The position numbers and the translations under genes were made by a program. Of a stretch of DNA of 40,216 nucleotides, positions 23,960-33,288 are shown piece after piece (the stretch's first letter is position 1; every line of letters starts with the position of its first letter). The stretch spans positions 1 through 40,216 of the forward strand of contig NZ_CAKVJB010000023.1 of NCBI RefSeq assembly GCF_934754935.1, given 5' to 3'. The notes under the pieces are model-generated. The model was not told where the DNA came from, searched no databases, and worked only from the letters and a program-made list of their open reading frames with translations. The stretch is from an uncultured Holdemanella sp. GTDB lineage: Bacteria > Bacillota_I > Bacilli_A > Erysipelotrichales > Erysipelotrichaceae.

Positions 23960-23978
23960 TTATTCACTTCTCTTTATT
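23952..23978. terminator. Terminator between convergent genes
   Basis: AGAAGTGA (23952-23959) pairs with TCACTTCT (23964-23971) around TTAT, followed by a T-rich tail on the plus strand. It overlaps the 3' ends of both genes. Its stem sequence resembles that of the terminator at 22960-22986. Confidence 0.75.
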
Positions 23979-24873
23979 TATATTCAAACAAGCCATCATT
24001 CTTTTCTTCCATAGCCTTGATGATATGATATACAAATTCATTATAAGGTGTAGGAATATTTAATTCTTTTCCCATCTTCATTATCGCCCCCGAAAACATA
24101 TCAATTTCTGTATGTCTTTTGGCATCCAAATCCTGTAGAGTAGAATACCTGGCTGTTTTAGGCACTGCACTACCACGAGTAGCACTCGAATCAGCCTTTG
24201 ACATATCTATACCTTTAGCTTTGGCAATGGCTTCCAATTCATCCTTTAATCCAGACTGTATAGCTTTCACATGATCACTATCCGAGTAGCATCCAACTCC
24301 AGCTCCAAGAATAGCTTGGGGTAAGTTTTTCGTTACATTTAAGCGAAACTTGCTCCACATTTCTTCCTGAATATATGAAGTTGCTCGATAATGTAGATTA
24401 CTTTGACTAAACAATTCATCAATTTCCTTATTTTCCTCAAGCACGATTCCAATCGTTGTTTCTGGATCAAACACATATCCATCACCTTCTTTGTGACTGG
24501 CTACTTTAACTAATGAATATACCATATGCTGCATACCAACTTGATTTCCAATAATTTGTTCACTATCCACACCATTCATTAAAGACATGACTAATGTATG
24601 TTCATCCACGATTTGTTGAATATCTTCTAAAGCATCTGGTAGAGCATTGTATTTTAAACATACAATAAGAAGATCTACACCATGTGCTTCTTTAGGTGTT
24701 AATACTTTCGGATGATAAATCACATTATTGATTAAACAACCATTCTTTTTTAATCTTTCGTACCTCTCATCTTTTGCGACTACACTCAATTGTATATCGC
24801 ATTTTGATAAACCATAAATACAATAGGAACCTACTGCTCCAGCACCGAATATCGCAACCGATTTAATTGTCAT
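23974..24873 (-). CDS. panE: 2-dehydropantoate 2-reductase (ketopantoate reductase) family
   Basis: 299 residues from the ATG at 24873; a GTG three codons earlier also lies in frame. The Rossmann motif is GAGAVG near the N-terminus; LLIVCLKYNALPDAL and LMNGVDSE match the family, and the ApbA C-terminal domain includes WSKFRLNVTKNLPQAILG with the catalytic lysine region and RHTEIDMFSGAI. It reduces ketopantoate to pantoate with NADPH for coenzyme A synthesis. No panB, panC or panD lies nearby, so it could act on another 2-keto acid. It overlaps the VanZ-like gene by 11 bases and is translated after it. Confidence 0.88.
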   Translation of the reverse strand: MTIKSVAIFGAGAVGSYCIYGLSKCDIQLSVVAKDERYERLKKNGCLINNVIYHPKVLTPKEAHGVDLLIVCLKYNALPDALEDIQQIVDEHTLVMSLMNGVDSEQIIGNQVGMQHMVYSLVKVASHKEGDGYVFDPETTIGIVLEENKEIDELFSQSNLHYRATSYIQEEMWSKFRLNVTKNLPQAILGAGVGCYSDSDHVKAIQSGLKDELEAIAKAKGIDMSKADSSATRGSAVPKTARYSTLQDLDAKRHTEIDMFSGAIMKMGKELNIPTPYNEFVYHIIKAMEEKNDGLFEYK

Positions 24874-25447
24874 GTACTTCACTCTTTTCTTTTAAATGAC
24901 CATGGTATTTTTCTTTTACATAAATCCCCAACAAGATTCCAACTACATATAGAGAAATATCCCCTAAATCAAATACGCCTCTATGAAAGATTAGCTGCAT
25001 AAATTCACATAGAAAGCCAATGAATACCGAAACAATAAAGTTTTCCTTGTTTGATGAAATAAATAGACCATTCACCCATGGCATAAACATAAAGTATCCA
25101 ATATTAAATGCGAATACGATCCACTCTGTCCAAGAACCATAATAGATTTCTCTAAGGCATGCGAAAGGATTCAATTGAATAATACTAATGCCTTGATCAT
25201 ATCGAATCAATAGGGCAATTATTAAAAACAAATAATATACAAAGAAAAACATGGCTCGATGTTTTACATTCCAGTTTTTTGTAAAAAACATCAACGCATC
25301 ATATATAACGACCAATTCAATGCACCATACGACAGCTTGAATTGGATACCATCCCATGCCAAAAACTTCCATTAAAACAGCTGTGACGTAGTAATGAATG
25401 AACAAGGATAAAACTAAACTTAAAATTAAGTATCTCCAATTTTTCAT
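24863..25447 (-). CDS. VanZ-like membrane protein
   Basis: 194 residues with about five hydrophobic helices. The C-terminal VSVFIGFLCEFMQLIFHRGVFD segment followed by LGDISLYVVGILLGIY is the VanZ-family pattern (helix, E-x-x-Q, R-x-F-D-x-x-D, helix). VanZ gives low-level teicoplanin resistance in enterococci, but most chromosomal homologues have no known role. AAGGGGA precedes the ATG. No other van genes are present, so a resistance role is not implied. Confidence 0.8.
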   Translation of the reverse strand: MKNWRYLILSLVLSLFIHYYVTAVLMEVFGMGWYPIQAVVWCIELVVIYDALMFFTKNWNVKHRAMFFFVYYLFLIIALLIRYDQGISIIQLNPFACLREIYYGSWTEWIVFAFNIGYFMFMPWVNGLFISSNKENFIVSVFIGFLCEFMQLIFHRGVFDLGDISLYVVGILLGIYVKEKYHGHLKEKSEVHDN

Positions 25448-25500
25448 TTCAAAGTCCCCTTATTTTCCTTTTATTATGCCACATCAAGCTTTAAAATTCA

Positions 25501-25911
25501 TTAAAAATCTAAAATTGAAGCATCCCAACCCATATCACGATAGCCTTGTTTACAACGTTCCATATACGAATCACTAGGTTTACATATTGGAAAACGACTA
25601 TACATTTGGTAGATAAAGCCAGTCATTGTTTCATTGTTTTCTAACAACACCTTTTCTTCAAAACAATCATACAAATACGGATAATCTTCATATTCATCTA
25701 AACTCTTCTTATCATTTTCACTCACATCCCATACAGCTACTCGTACAAAATCTCCTTTTTTCTTATCCACCGTTAAATAAGCGCGTCCAGGATTTCCACG
25801 ATAGGTTAGTGTATAGTCTTCAAGTCTTGCCAAAGATACAAACTTTGCATCTTTACAACGACTCTTCATCTCTTCTTTGTTTAAATTACTTCCATACGCA
25901 ATATAATACAT
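25501..25911 (-). CDS. Gamma-glutamylcyclotransferase (AIG2/GGCT fold) family protein
   Basis: 136 residues. The N-terminal substrate loop YGSNL (6-10) and the LDEYEDYP segment with the probable catalytic Glu75 mark the GGCT fold. Members cyclise gamma-glutamyl peptides or amines to 5-oxoproline. AGGGGGA precedes the ATG. It lies downstream of the thioredoxin terminator and upstream of the VanZ-like gene; the link to its neighbours is not evident. Confidence 0.85.
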   Translation of the reverse strand: MYYIAYGSNLNKEEMKSRCKDAKFVSLARLEDYTLTYRGNPGRAYLTVDKKKGDFVRVAVWDVSENDKKSLDEYEDYPYLYDCFEEKVLLENNETMTGFIYQMYSRFPICKPSDSYMERCKQGYRDMGWDASILDF

Positions 25912-25924
25912 ATTTTCCCCCTAA

Positions 25925-25951
25925 AGAAAATAGGATGACGAATCATCCTAT
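25925..25951 (-). terminator. Intrinsic terminator after thioredoxin
   Basis: ATAGGATGA (25930-25938) pairs with TCATCCTAT (25943-25951); the minus strand continues with TTTTC. Confidence 0.8.
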
Positions 25952-26256
25952 AATTTACTTTCAATATTTTGCATCAACATTGCCTCAGGCATATATCCTG
26001 AGAAGGCTGCAGCTTGTTGTCCTTTTTTGAATAGAATCATTGTTGGAACAGACATAATCCCAAATCTTTGAGCTAGATCTGGACTTTCATCCACATCCAC
26101 CTTTACGATCTTTACTTTTCCATCTAATTTATTTGCGACTGATTCAAGCACAGGTGTCAACATTTTACATGGTCCACACCAAGTTGCGAAGAAATCGACT
26201 AAAACTGCATCTTCATTCATTAATGCATTAAATTCTTCTGTATTTACAATTTTCAT
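25948..26256 (-). CDS. trxA: Thioredoxin
   Basis: 102 residues from the ATG at 26256, preceded by AAGGAGG; longer readings run into the upstream gene without a site. Active site WCGPC (Cys27, Cys30), the cis-proline loop SVPTMILFKKG and normal thioredoxin length. It reduces protein disulfides in the cytoplasm with electrons from thioredoxin reductase. It follows the HAD phosphatase gene by 28 bases, in the purF-HAD-trxA direction. Confidence 0.95.
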   Translation of the reverse strand: MKIVNTEEFNALMNEDAVLVDFFATWCGPCKMLTPVLESVANKLDGKVKIVKVDVDESPDLAQRFGIMSVPTMILFKKGQQAAAFSGYMPEAMLMQNIESKL

Positions 26257-26284
26257 ACAAGGTTCCTCCTTATCTGATTCTATT

Positions 26285-27169
26285 TTATAATAAGCCTTTT
26301 CGTAAGTCCATTTCTTTGCCCGCCAACAAGGCATTGATTGCTTTCCCAATACCATTATTCATATTTGTATCTGTAATTACAGTAGCCGCATACTTAGCTT
26401 CATCCATCGCATTGCCCATCGCAACACCAATACCTACTTGTTGAAGCATCTTCAAATCGTTTTGTGCATCTCCAAAAGCCATGACCTCATTCATACTAAT
26501 ACCTAATCTGCCACAAATCTTCCATAGTGCACTTGCCTTACTTACGTGTTTTGGCATAATTTCAAGCCAATCTGGCCCTACCAATAATACATCGTAATCA
26601 CTAAGGGCTGCTTTGATTCCTTCAAAATTCTTTTCAAAGAACTTCGGTGTATGTACCATAATCACCTTATTGATATCTTGTGTTAAGCGAATTTCTTCAA
26701 AAGGCAAATCAATAAAATTACGATTTTCTCTACCATCCTTCAAACCATAATCATCAGGCTCACCCAAAATGGCATTCTTGACTTTTTTCTTTACACGATT
26801 CAATGAAGATATGTAGCTGTAAAAGTCATATCCACATTGAAAAATTCCTTCAACGCCAAATTTTTTACATACTTTCTGTATTTTAATTCCATCTTCTGGT
26901 GTTAAAACATCATCCAAATCATATTCTTTATTTTCAAAATCATATACGACTTGTCCATTTACTAATGCCAAAAAATGATTTCCATTCTCTAATTCCAATG
27001 GTTCATATACAAATTTACAGCCATTTTTATCTCGACCCGACGCAATCACAATGTGCATGCCTTGTGCCATTGCTCTTTGAATCGAATCTACAGTTCTAGG
27101 ATCCATTCTTTTAGAATCATCTAAAAGTAAAGTTCCATCTAAATCAAACGCCAAACATTTTATAGTCAT
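26285..27169 (-). CDS. Cof-type HAD-IIB family hydrolase
   Basis: 294 residues from the ATG at 27169, one base after the purF stop (TAATATG). Motif I is FDLDGTLL with nucleophile Asp9, motif II is IASGR, and motif IV is MAFGDAQNDLKML, with a C2-type cap between. Such enzymes dephosphorylate sugar phosphates, FMN or PLP-type substrates; the substrate is not predictable. Its position makes translation coupled to purF. Confidence 0.92.
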   Translation of the reverse strand: MTIKCLAFDLDGTLLLDDSKRMDPRTVDSIQRAMAQGMHIVIASGRDKNGCKFVYEPLELENGNHFLALVNGQVVYDFENKEYDLDDVLTPEDGIKIQKVCKKFGVEGIFQCGYDFYSYISSLNRVKKKVKNAILGEPDDYGLKDGRENRNFIDLPFEEIRLTQDINKVIMVHTPKFFEKNFEGIKAALSDYDVLLVGPDWLEIMPKHVSKASALWKICGRLGISMNEVMAFGDAQNDLKMLQQVGIGVAMGNAMDEAKYAATVITDTNMNNGIGKAINALLAGKEMDLRKGLL

Positions 27170-27170
27170 A

Positions 27171-28550
27171 TTACTTATCCAATTCTTCTTGATATGAGAA
27201 CAATTTTGTACAATATTTTCCATTAAAGCATGCCAAACACAATCCAACACCATGTGTGGCTTCTTTCATTTCTTCTTCCGTCATAAAACGTAAACTATCC
27301 GCACAAATATATTCACGAAGTTCTTCTACATTCATACGAGCACCAATCAATTGATCCTTTGTAGAAGTATCTACTCCATAGAAACATGGACTTGTGATCA
27401 CAGGACTTGCGATACGAACATGTACTTGGGTAGCCCCTGCATCTTTTAATAATTGAACAATTCTTCTTGAAGTCGTACCACGTACAATCGAATCATCAAT
27501 CATCACAATTGATTTTCCTTTAACTACACTCGATACCGGACTTAATTTTAGTCGAACACTACGATCACGCATGGCTTGTGTAGGCTGAATAAATGTACGT
27601 CCTACATATCTATTTTTTACCAATCCCGTTTCAAATGGAATGCCCGCCTCTTCTGCATAACCAATGGCTGCCGATAAAGATGAGTCTGGTACACCAATAA
27701 CGATATCTGCATGTAGATCTTTATCTTCTCTAGCCAAAATAGATCCTGTTGCCTTACGGAAAGCATGGACGTTAATACCTTCTACCACACTATCTGGTCT
27801 TGCGAAATAAATATATTCCATGGCACACATGTGATGATCTGTATTTGTTGAATAAAATTCATGTTTTACAATGCCCTTATGGAATTCAACGATTTCTCCT
27901 GGTTTTAAATCCACACTTTCATAGATTCCCATAACTTCAAAAGCACATGTTTCACTACTAATCACATAGCCATCTTTACTTTTGGCATAACTTAAAGGTC
28001 TTAATCCATGACGATCACGAACCGCATAAATAGTATCCTCATTCATGACTAAGAAAGAGAATGCACCTTCAATACGATTTGCAGTTTTCATAACACGTTC
28101 TTTTAAAGTACCCTTTTCTTTTTGAATCAAGTGAAGAATAATTTCACTATCACTCGTTCCTTGGAAAATTGCACCTTCATTTTCAAGTTCAATACGAAGC
28201 TCTTTTTCATTTACAATCTGTCCATTATGAACAATTGCCAAACTTCCATTGTGTCCCTTGGATACAATTGGCTGAATATTTTCATTTTCCTGACCACCAG
28301 CTGTACTATAACGAACATGTCCAATAGCCAATCTTCCGACCATAGAATCCAATTTGTCTTTTTGGAAAACATCTACTGTCAAGCCTTTACCTTTTTGTAA
28401 AGTAATATTCTCACCATCCGAAACGGCAATCCCACTTGCTTCCTGGCCTCTATGTTGCAAGGAATGCAAACCATAATACGTAATACTTGCTGCATTATCT
28501 ACGCGATACGCACCAAACACACCACACTCTTCATGAATTTCATCAAACAT
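27171..28550 (-). CDS. purF: Amidophosphoribosyltransferase PurF
   Basis: 459 residues from the ATG at 28550 with AAAGGAG upstream. The class II glutaminase nucleophile is Cys9 (EECGVFG), exposed after removal of an eight-residue propeptide. The PRPP-binding loop is IVMIDDSIVRGTTS. The cysteines in SPCFYGVD and LCLACFNGKYC are the 4Fe-4S ligands of the Bacillus-type, oxygen-sensitive enzyme. It makes phosphoribosylamine from PRPP and glutamine, the first step of purine synthesis. No other pur gene is adjacent; purD lies about 10 kb away, so the pathway genes are dispersed. Confidence 0.97.
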   Translation of the reverse strand: MFDEIHEECGVFGAYRVDNAASITYYGLHSLQHRGQEASGIAVSDGENITLQKGKGLTVDVFQKDKLDSMVGRLAIGHVRYSTAGGQENENIQPIVSKGHNGSLAIVHNGQIVNEKELRIELENEGAIFQGTSDSEIILHLIQKEKGTLKERVMKTANRIEGAFSFLVMNEDTIYAVRDRHGLRPLSYAKSKDGYVISSETCAFEVMGIYESVDLKPGEIVEFHKGIVKHEFYSTNTDHHMCAMEYIYFARPDSVVEGINVHAFRKATGSILAREDKDLHADIVIGVPDSSLSAAIGYAEEAGIPFETGLVKNRYVGRTFIQPTQAMRDRSVRLKLSPVSSVVKGKSIVMIDDSIVRGTTSRRIVQLLKDAGATQVHVRIASPVITSPCFYGVDTSTKDQLIGARMNVEELREYICADSLRFMTEEEMKEATHGVGLCLACFNGKYCTKLFSYQEELDK

Positions 28551-28591
28551 AACTGATCTCCTTTGCCACAACATTATATCATGCAAATAAG

Positions 28592-28619
28592 AAAAAATGG
28601 ACGACTATTTCGTCATCCA
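28592..28619 (-). terminator. Intrinsic terminator after the AI-2E family gene
   Basis: TGGACGAC (28598-28605) pairs with GTCATCCA (28612-28619) with one G-U pair; the minus strand continues with six T. It overlaps the 3' end of the gene. Confidence 0.78.
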
Positions 28620-29719
28620 TTCATTTCTTTTAAACGTTCTTTACGATCTAGATATAAAACACCAATCTTATATATACTTGCCATTGTTGGAATTCCTAAA
28701 AACATACCTGGAATACCCGCTAAAGAGCCAAAAATCACAACGGTCATCATGACATAGATTCCAGGAAGTCCAACTGAATTTCCAACGACATGTGGATAGA
28801 TCACATTACTTTCGATTTGTTGAAGAATACATAAATATAACAAGAACCAAAGTGACATAATTGGACTTACAGTAAACACCATAAACATACCAATCGCCCC
28901 ACCAATATAAGCTCCAATCATCGGAATAATATTAATAACTCCAACTAGTGTTCCAATCATTGCCGGATATGGCATGCGTAATATAATCATTCCTAATGTA
29001 CATAGTGTTCCTAGAATAGTTGCTTCAATACATTGTCCACCAATAAAAGCACTAAAAGTCTGATTAATAATTCGCAAACACTTATCGATTCTATGCTTTA
29101 CAGTTTCATTCAAATATAGATTTGTTAGGCGATGATATAACTGAATGAATCTTTCTTTTTCCAATAACACATAGATTGCGAAAATAAACATCAACACAAA
29201 ATTAAATACACTATTCACAATCACGGTAACCACATTAAAGGTTGTACCCACTACATTGGTAACACCGGATGAAAGAACATTAATGGCAGATTGAATCAAA
29301 TTCTTCCAATCAATATCTAAATTATTAATCGAATCCGCAAGCTGTGGATTGTTTTCAAATAGATTCACAAGGAATTTCTGTGTATCCTCAAAATATTTTG
29401 GCAATACAGCTACAATCACTCCAATTGCTTCACTCAATGATGGAACAACGAGTGTAATTAAGAAATACACAAAAAGAAAGATTAAAATCAAAGAAAGAAG
29501 TAAACTCGTTGCACGCTTTCCTTTCTTCATAAAATCCAGACGCTTTTCAATTTTGACCATAACTAGATTGATCACAAATGCCATCATAGCTCCAAGCACT
29601 AAAACTCTACATGCATTCCATAATATAGATACCATTGAAATCAATGTATCCAATTTAATCAATCCAATAATAATAATTGTGATTCCAAATACATATATCC
29701 ATAAACTTTTTTTCTTCAT
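28613..29719 (-). CDS. AI-2E family transporter
   Basis: 368 residues from the ATG at 29719, which has GTGAGG upstream; a GTG two codons earlier is less likely. Seven or eight hydrophobic helices: paired at about 10-60, one near 75-95, a large cytoplasmic or extracytoplasmic insert, then clusters near 190-330 with MPYPAMIGTLVGVINIIPMIGAYIG, the family signature. Members export diverse small molecules or act as Na+/H+ antiporters; a role in autoinducer-2 is not general. It lies 20 bases after the SIS-domain gene and shares its promoter. Confidence 0.9.
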   Translation of the reverse strand: MKKKSLWIYVFGITIIIIGLIKLDTLISMVSILWNACRVLVLGAMMAFVINLVMVKIEKRLDFMKKGKRATSLLLSLILIFLFVYFLITLVVPSLSEAIGVIVAVLPKYFEDTQKFLVNLFENNPQLADSINNLDIDWKNLIQSAINVLSSGVTNVVGTTFNVVTVIVNSVFNFVLMFIFAIYVLLEKERFIQLYHRLTNLYLNETVKHRIDKCLRIINQTFSAFIGGQCIEATILGTLCTLGMIILRMPYPAMIGTLVGVINIIPMIGAYIGGAIGMFMVFTVSPIMSLWFLLYLCILQQIESNVIYPHVVGNSVGLPGIYVMMTVVIFGSLAGIPGMFLGIPTMASIYKIGVLYLDRKERLKEMNG

Positions 29720-29739
29720 AAGCACCTCACCCTCTTATT

Positions 29740-30459
29740 CTAATACATACGCGTATACTTTTTAAACAATTTGTCATTTCTTTCTTCTGTACCATCACAG
29801 TTTAAAGAGGAGAAAACCGGTACTTCTACATTGTGTGCAATCAAATATTTGGCACACGCAACATTAATACATTGGGCAATGAAAGAATTGGCCATACTCG
29901 ATGTTGGACATAACTTCGCATCCAATCCTTCAATGGATAAAGCACAATCTCCAACTTCTCCACAATTATCAATGACAATATCGGCAATTTGGTACAAATT
30001 CTTTCCACAAGAATGCCGAGAAGCTTGAGCAGTAGTATGTTTCATACTCGTAACTGCAACTACACGTGCTCCACGACTTTTTGCTTCAAGTGCAAGTTCA
30101 ATTGGATAGGCATTACGCCCTGAATTGGATGCGATCAAAACAACATCACCAGCACTAACACCATATAAATCCACTAAAATTTTGGCATAACCACTAAGTC
30201 TTTCAATATGTGAACTCTTTGTCGGATGCTCCGTCATCGTAAGTTCACTCGTTAAAATAGGAACCACAAAAGCTAGGCCTCCTGCACGCGCATACATCTC
30301 TTCAGCCATTGTATGAGAGTGTCCACTTCCACTCACAAAAAACTTATGCCCCTCCATAAATGCCTGAGCCACTAAATGACCTGTTTGTTCTAATTTTTCA
30401 GATTGTGTTTCCTGTATCTTTTTAACGATATCAAGACCCACTTCAAATACTTCTTTCAT
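29740..30459 (-). CDS. SIS domain sugar-isomerase-like protein (UPF0309 type)
   Basis: 239 residues from the ATG at 30459 with AAGGAGA upstream. The SIS domain includes FFVSGSGHSHTMAEEMYARAGG and VLIASNSGRNAYPIELALEAKSRGARVVAVTS, the phosphosugar-binding loops. This class of stand-alone SIS proteins is usually found in PTS or amino-sugar operons and may be an isomerase or etherase-like enzyme. Here it is paired with an AI-2E transporter instead, so its substrate is unclear. A minus-strand TATAAT lies between it and the tRNA terminator. Confidence 0.85.
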   Translation of the reverse strand: MKEVFEVGLDIVKKIQETQSEKLEQTGHLVAQAFMEGHKFFVSGSGHSHTMAEEMYARAGGLAFVVPILTSELTMTEHPTKSSHIERLSGYAKILVDLYGVSAGDVVLIASNSGRNAYPIELALEAKSRGARVVAVTSMKHTTAQASRHSCGKNLYQIADIVIDNCGEVGDCALSIEGLDAKLCPTSSMANSFIAQCINVACAKYLIAHNVEVPVFSSLNCDGTEERNDKLFKKYTRMY

Positions 30460-30518
30460 ATGATTATTTCTCCTTGATATGCATGTTTCTTTAACCTCAT
30501 TATACAACAAGAAGATAA

Positions 30519-30542
30519 ATAAAAAACAGCCATCAAGGCTGT
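30519..30542 (-). terminator. Terminator of the tRNA-Leu/tRNA-Thr transcript
   Basis: ACAGCC (30526-30531) pairs with GGCTGT (30537-30542); the minus strand then has six T. It ends the two-tRNA unit before the SIS gene. Confidence 0.85.
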
Positions 30543-30554
30543 ATATTGTTGAAG

Positions 30555-30630
<76 letters not shown>

Positions 30631-30640
30631 ATAATTTATG

Positions 30641-30726
30641 TGGTGCAGAGAAAGGGATTTGAACCCTCACGCGATCTCTCGCACTGCCGCCTGAAGACAG
30701 CGTGTCTGCCATTTCACCATCTCTGC
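30641..30726 (-). tRNA. tRNA-Leu (anticodon CAG)
   Basis: 86 bases including encoded CCA, with the long variable arm of class II tRNAs. Acceptor GCAGAGA pairs with TCTCTGC; the anticodon stem is CTGTC/GGCAG around TTCAGGC, giving CAG. It is ten bases upstream of tRNA-Thr in the same transcript. Confidence 0.95.
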
Positions 30727-30763
30727 GACTGAGTGTATTATACTAAAAATTCAAACAGTACGC

Positions 30764-30797
30764 AACAAAAAATGTGACCTTTTTAACAGTCACATTT
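30764..30797 (-). terminator. Intrinsic terminator of pepT
   Basis: Minus-strand AAATGTGAC pairs with GTCACATTT, with the stop codon in the loop, then a T-rich tail. Confidence 0.8.
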
Positions 30798-32027
30798 CGC
30801 ATATATATCAATTAGATTCAATAAGATTTCCACATTCTTTTCCATCGACTGAATGGGAACATATTCAAAACGTCCATGCGCATTCTCATATCCCGCTGAT
30901 AAGTTAGGACATGGAAGCCCTCTATGAGATAAGGCTGAACCATCGGTTCCACCTCTAAATGGTTCGGTTTGAGGGGTTAATCCCACACTTTCAATGGCTT
31001 GTTTCAAATATGGAATCATAAACGGTACTTGATCAATCACTTCTTTTAGATTGCGGTATTGAATTCTTTGTGTAATATTCACAGTACCTTCGCCATATTC
31101 TTTATTCAACATATCCACAATCATCTTTAATGTATTGTTTCGAATATCAAACTGCAAGCTGTCATGATCACGAACATTGATTTCAATCTTGGCATATTCG
31201 CAATCCCCATTAAAACTCACCACATGATAAAAGCCTTCTCTTCCTTGGGTATATTGTGGTTTTTCTAATGCGGGTAATTTATTTAAGAATGCATTTCCAA
31301 TATCCACCGCATTTTTCATAATGCCCTTAGCGGTAGCTGTATGTACTGAAATACCATGAATTTCAATCGTTGAAAGACTCGCATTAAATGTTTCATCCAT
31401 GTAATAGCCCAAATGATCTCCATCTAACGTATATGCGATGGGTGATTTAAAGCGTTCTAAATCCAAATCTTTTGCGAGTCCACTCACTTCTTCATCTGGT
31501 GTAAATGCGACAGAAATAAAATTATGTTTGATTTCTGGATGTTTTACTAAATACTCCAACAACGTCATGACAGCCGCAATACTTGCCTTGTCATCCCCTC
31601 CAAGTAGTGTTGTGCCATCGGTTAAAATCAAATCCTGCCCAATATATTGTTTCAGATTTGGAAATACACTAGGTGACATCACAATATCTTTTTCAGCATT
31701 TAAAACAATGTCGTTTCCATCATAATTCTCTAACACCCAAGGCTTTACATCTTTACCACTCGCATCCGGAGCTGTATCCATATGTGTCACAAAACCAATA
31801 GCTCTACCCGTTTTTACATTGGCTTCTAAAGATCCATATACCACACATGTATCTTTATCATAATATACATTGGTAGCCCCAATTTCTTGAAGCTCTTCAT
31901 AAATAACCTTAGCTAAATCATGTTGACAAGATGTAGTAGGAACACTTGTACTATGTGAATCGGATTCTGTATTGATTCTTGCGTAGCGCATCAATCTCTC
32001 TTTTACTGGTTCATAAAATTCTGTCAT
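30783..32027 (-). CDS. pepT: Peptidase T (M20B tripeptidase)
   Basis: 414 residues, normal length, with AAGGAGA before the ATG. Zinc and catalytic residues are visible: THMDTAP (His82, Asp84), LLGGDDKAS (bridging Asp at 145-146), TPDEE (catalytic Glu179, Glu180), DGDHLG (Asp202) and the C-terminal NAHGRFE histidine. RGGTDGSALSHRGLPCPNL is characteristic. It releases the N-terminal residue from tripeptides in the cytoplasm. Monocistronic. Confidence 0.96.
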   Translation of the reverse strand: MTEFYEPVKERLMRYARINTESDSHSTSVPTTSCQHDLAKVIYEELQEIGATNVYYDKDTCVVYGSLEANVKTGRAIGFVTHMDTAPDASGKDVKPWVLENYDGNDIVLNAEKDIVMSPSVFPNLKQYIGQDLILTDGTTLLGGDDKASIAAVMTLLEYLVKHPEIKHNFISVAFTPDEEVSGLAKDLDLERFKSPIAYTLDGDHLGYYMDETFNASLSTIEIHGISVHTATAKGIMKNAVDIGNAFLNKLPALEKPQYTQGREGFYHVVSFNGDCEYAKIEINVRDHDSLQFDIRNNTLKMIVDMLNKEYGEGTVNITQRIQYRNLKEVIDQVPFMIPYLKQAIESVGLTPQTEPFRGGTDGSALSHRGLPCPNLSAGYENAHGRFEYVPIQSMEKNVEILLNLIDIYAKCDC

Positions 32028-32076
32028 AGGAATTCTCCTTTTTGTATATTTTATTCTTTTTCGGATAGAAATAAAA

Positions 32077-32106
32077 GAAAAAAGTACCTACGAGGATATA
32101 GGCACT
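32077..32106 (-). terminator. Terminator of the LytTR/GHKL operon
   Basis: AGTACCTA (32083-32090) pairs with TAGGCACT (32099-32106) with one G-U pair; the minus strand continues with six T. It starts one base after the histidine kinase stop. Confidence 0.8.
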
Positions 32107-33288
32107 CTACTTCTTATACATAATAAGTCCATTGAAATGTCCATTTTCTTGAAATGAATAAATTTGAAAATATGAAAAATCTTTGAACAATTGATCAAAC
32201 TCATCGCATTGTTCTTGTGTTTCAAAAACAACTTTGACCACATCTTGTAGTTTAGTTGAACAACCTTGTATACTAAGAACACTATTATCTTTAATTTTTT
32301 CACAGATCACATCAAATAAGCATAGATACAAATTAACTTGTTCGTCATATTTAATATTTGAAAAAATATCTGTTGGAAGATTCATCGAAAGTTTTATGTG
32401 TTTATTTTCTAATTTACTTTTACACTCATTTAAAACTACAGACATCGCTATATTATTTGAATATATCTGATTGAAGTTTTCCAATACAATTTTTTCTATT
32501 GTATCTATACTTTGTGCATATTCTGCCTGATTTCCAGATTTTTCGATCCTATTTTTTAATGTCGTGATTTCATGCAGCAATGAATGCATGAAATTAAAAT
32601 TTGATTTATAGTTTCTATCCAACATATCAAATTTTATAGCATTAAATTCATTCTCCATCTTTTCTAATTTCAGTTCTTCTTTAATCTGTAAATTGTGAAT
32701 AAAGCCATATTGAATTAAAAATGAAATGAAGATTAGAATTGTTAAAAAGAAGAAAACATTCAAGAATATTTGATTCTTCTGTAGGATTTCACGATAATCT
32801 TTGTAGCACAAAGCAATCCCTAAAAGGAAAATAATCGGAATCAACACAATGTATGTAAACTTAATTGTATTCTTATCATGATAGAATTTTGATAATGTAA
32901 ATCCTATTGTATACGAAATAATCTGTGTTGTTAAAATCACAATTAAATATGTAGATGAATGTACATCTATTGGTGCACTAACAACATTAAAAATCTCTAA
33001 AAGTAGAATCGACACTAATTCTGATATTGCGAAAATAAAATAGACAAAAATAAAGTAAATCAATTTTTTTGATATTTTACCTTTGTACATAAACATAATG
33101 TAACATAGATTCAAAAGTAGAATAATCCATCGGCCATAAAATGTCATTCCATTCTGATTTAAATACCACTGAATTAAAACGACTGTAATATATGCTGGCA
33201 AGACAAATTTATTGTTTTTAAATTCACTAAAAGACCTGATAAAAAGTGTTAAGAACAATAAATTTAAAGATACTGATATTAACATCAT
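32107..33288 (-). CDS. GHKL-type sensor histidine kinase with a degenerate ATPase domain
   Basis: 393 residues. Six or seven hydrophobic helices span about 1-200, as in AgrC/ComD-like peptide sensors, then a coiled linker (about 200-230). The phosphoacceptor region reads NFMHSLLHEITTLKNRI (His235, His239) in place of the usual R-H-D-x-K-N-H. In the ATP-binding domain the N box and the glycine boxes I would expect (NLLDNAIEA, D-x-G-x-G) are not recognisable; the corresponding segment reads LYLCLFDVICEKIKDNS. It may be a pseudokinase or diverged sensor. The start overlaps the response regulator gene by four bases, so the pair is co-translated. Confidence 0.8.
   Translation of the reverse strand: MMLISVSLNLLFLTLFIRSFSEFKNNKFVLPAYITVVLIQWYLNQNGMTFYGRWIILLLNLCYIMFMYKGKISKKLIYFIFVYFIFAISELVSILLLEIFNVVSAPIDVHSSTYLIVILTTQIISYTIGFTLSKFYHDKNTIKFTYIVLIPIIFLLGIALCYKDYREILQKNQIFLNVFFFLTILIFISFLIQYGFIHNLQIKEELKLEKMENEFNAIKFDMLDRNYKSNFNFMHSLLHEITTLKNRIEKSGNQAEYAQSIDTIEKIVLENFNQIYSNNIAMSVVLNECKSKLENKHIKLSMNLPTDIFSNIKYDEQVNLYLCLFDVICEKIKDNSVLSIQGCSTKLQDVVKVVFETQEQCDEFDQLFKDFSYFQIYSFQENGHFNGLIMYKK

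Noticed and set aside
24863..25447. VanZ-like gene considered as evidence of glycopeptide resistance
   Set aside because: No vanA/B/X/H/S/R genes are nearby, and VanZ-like proteins are widespread without such a role.
28613..29719. AI-2E transporter taken as evidence of autoinducer-2 export
   Set aside because: The family is functionally diverse, and no luxS or lsr genes are in the window.
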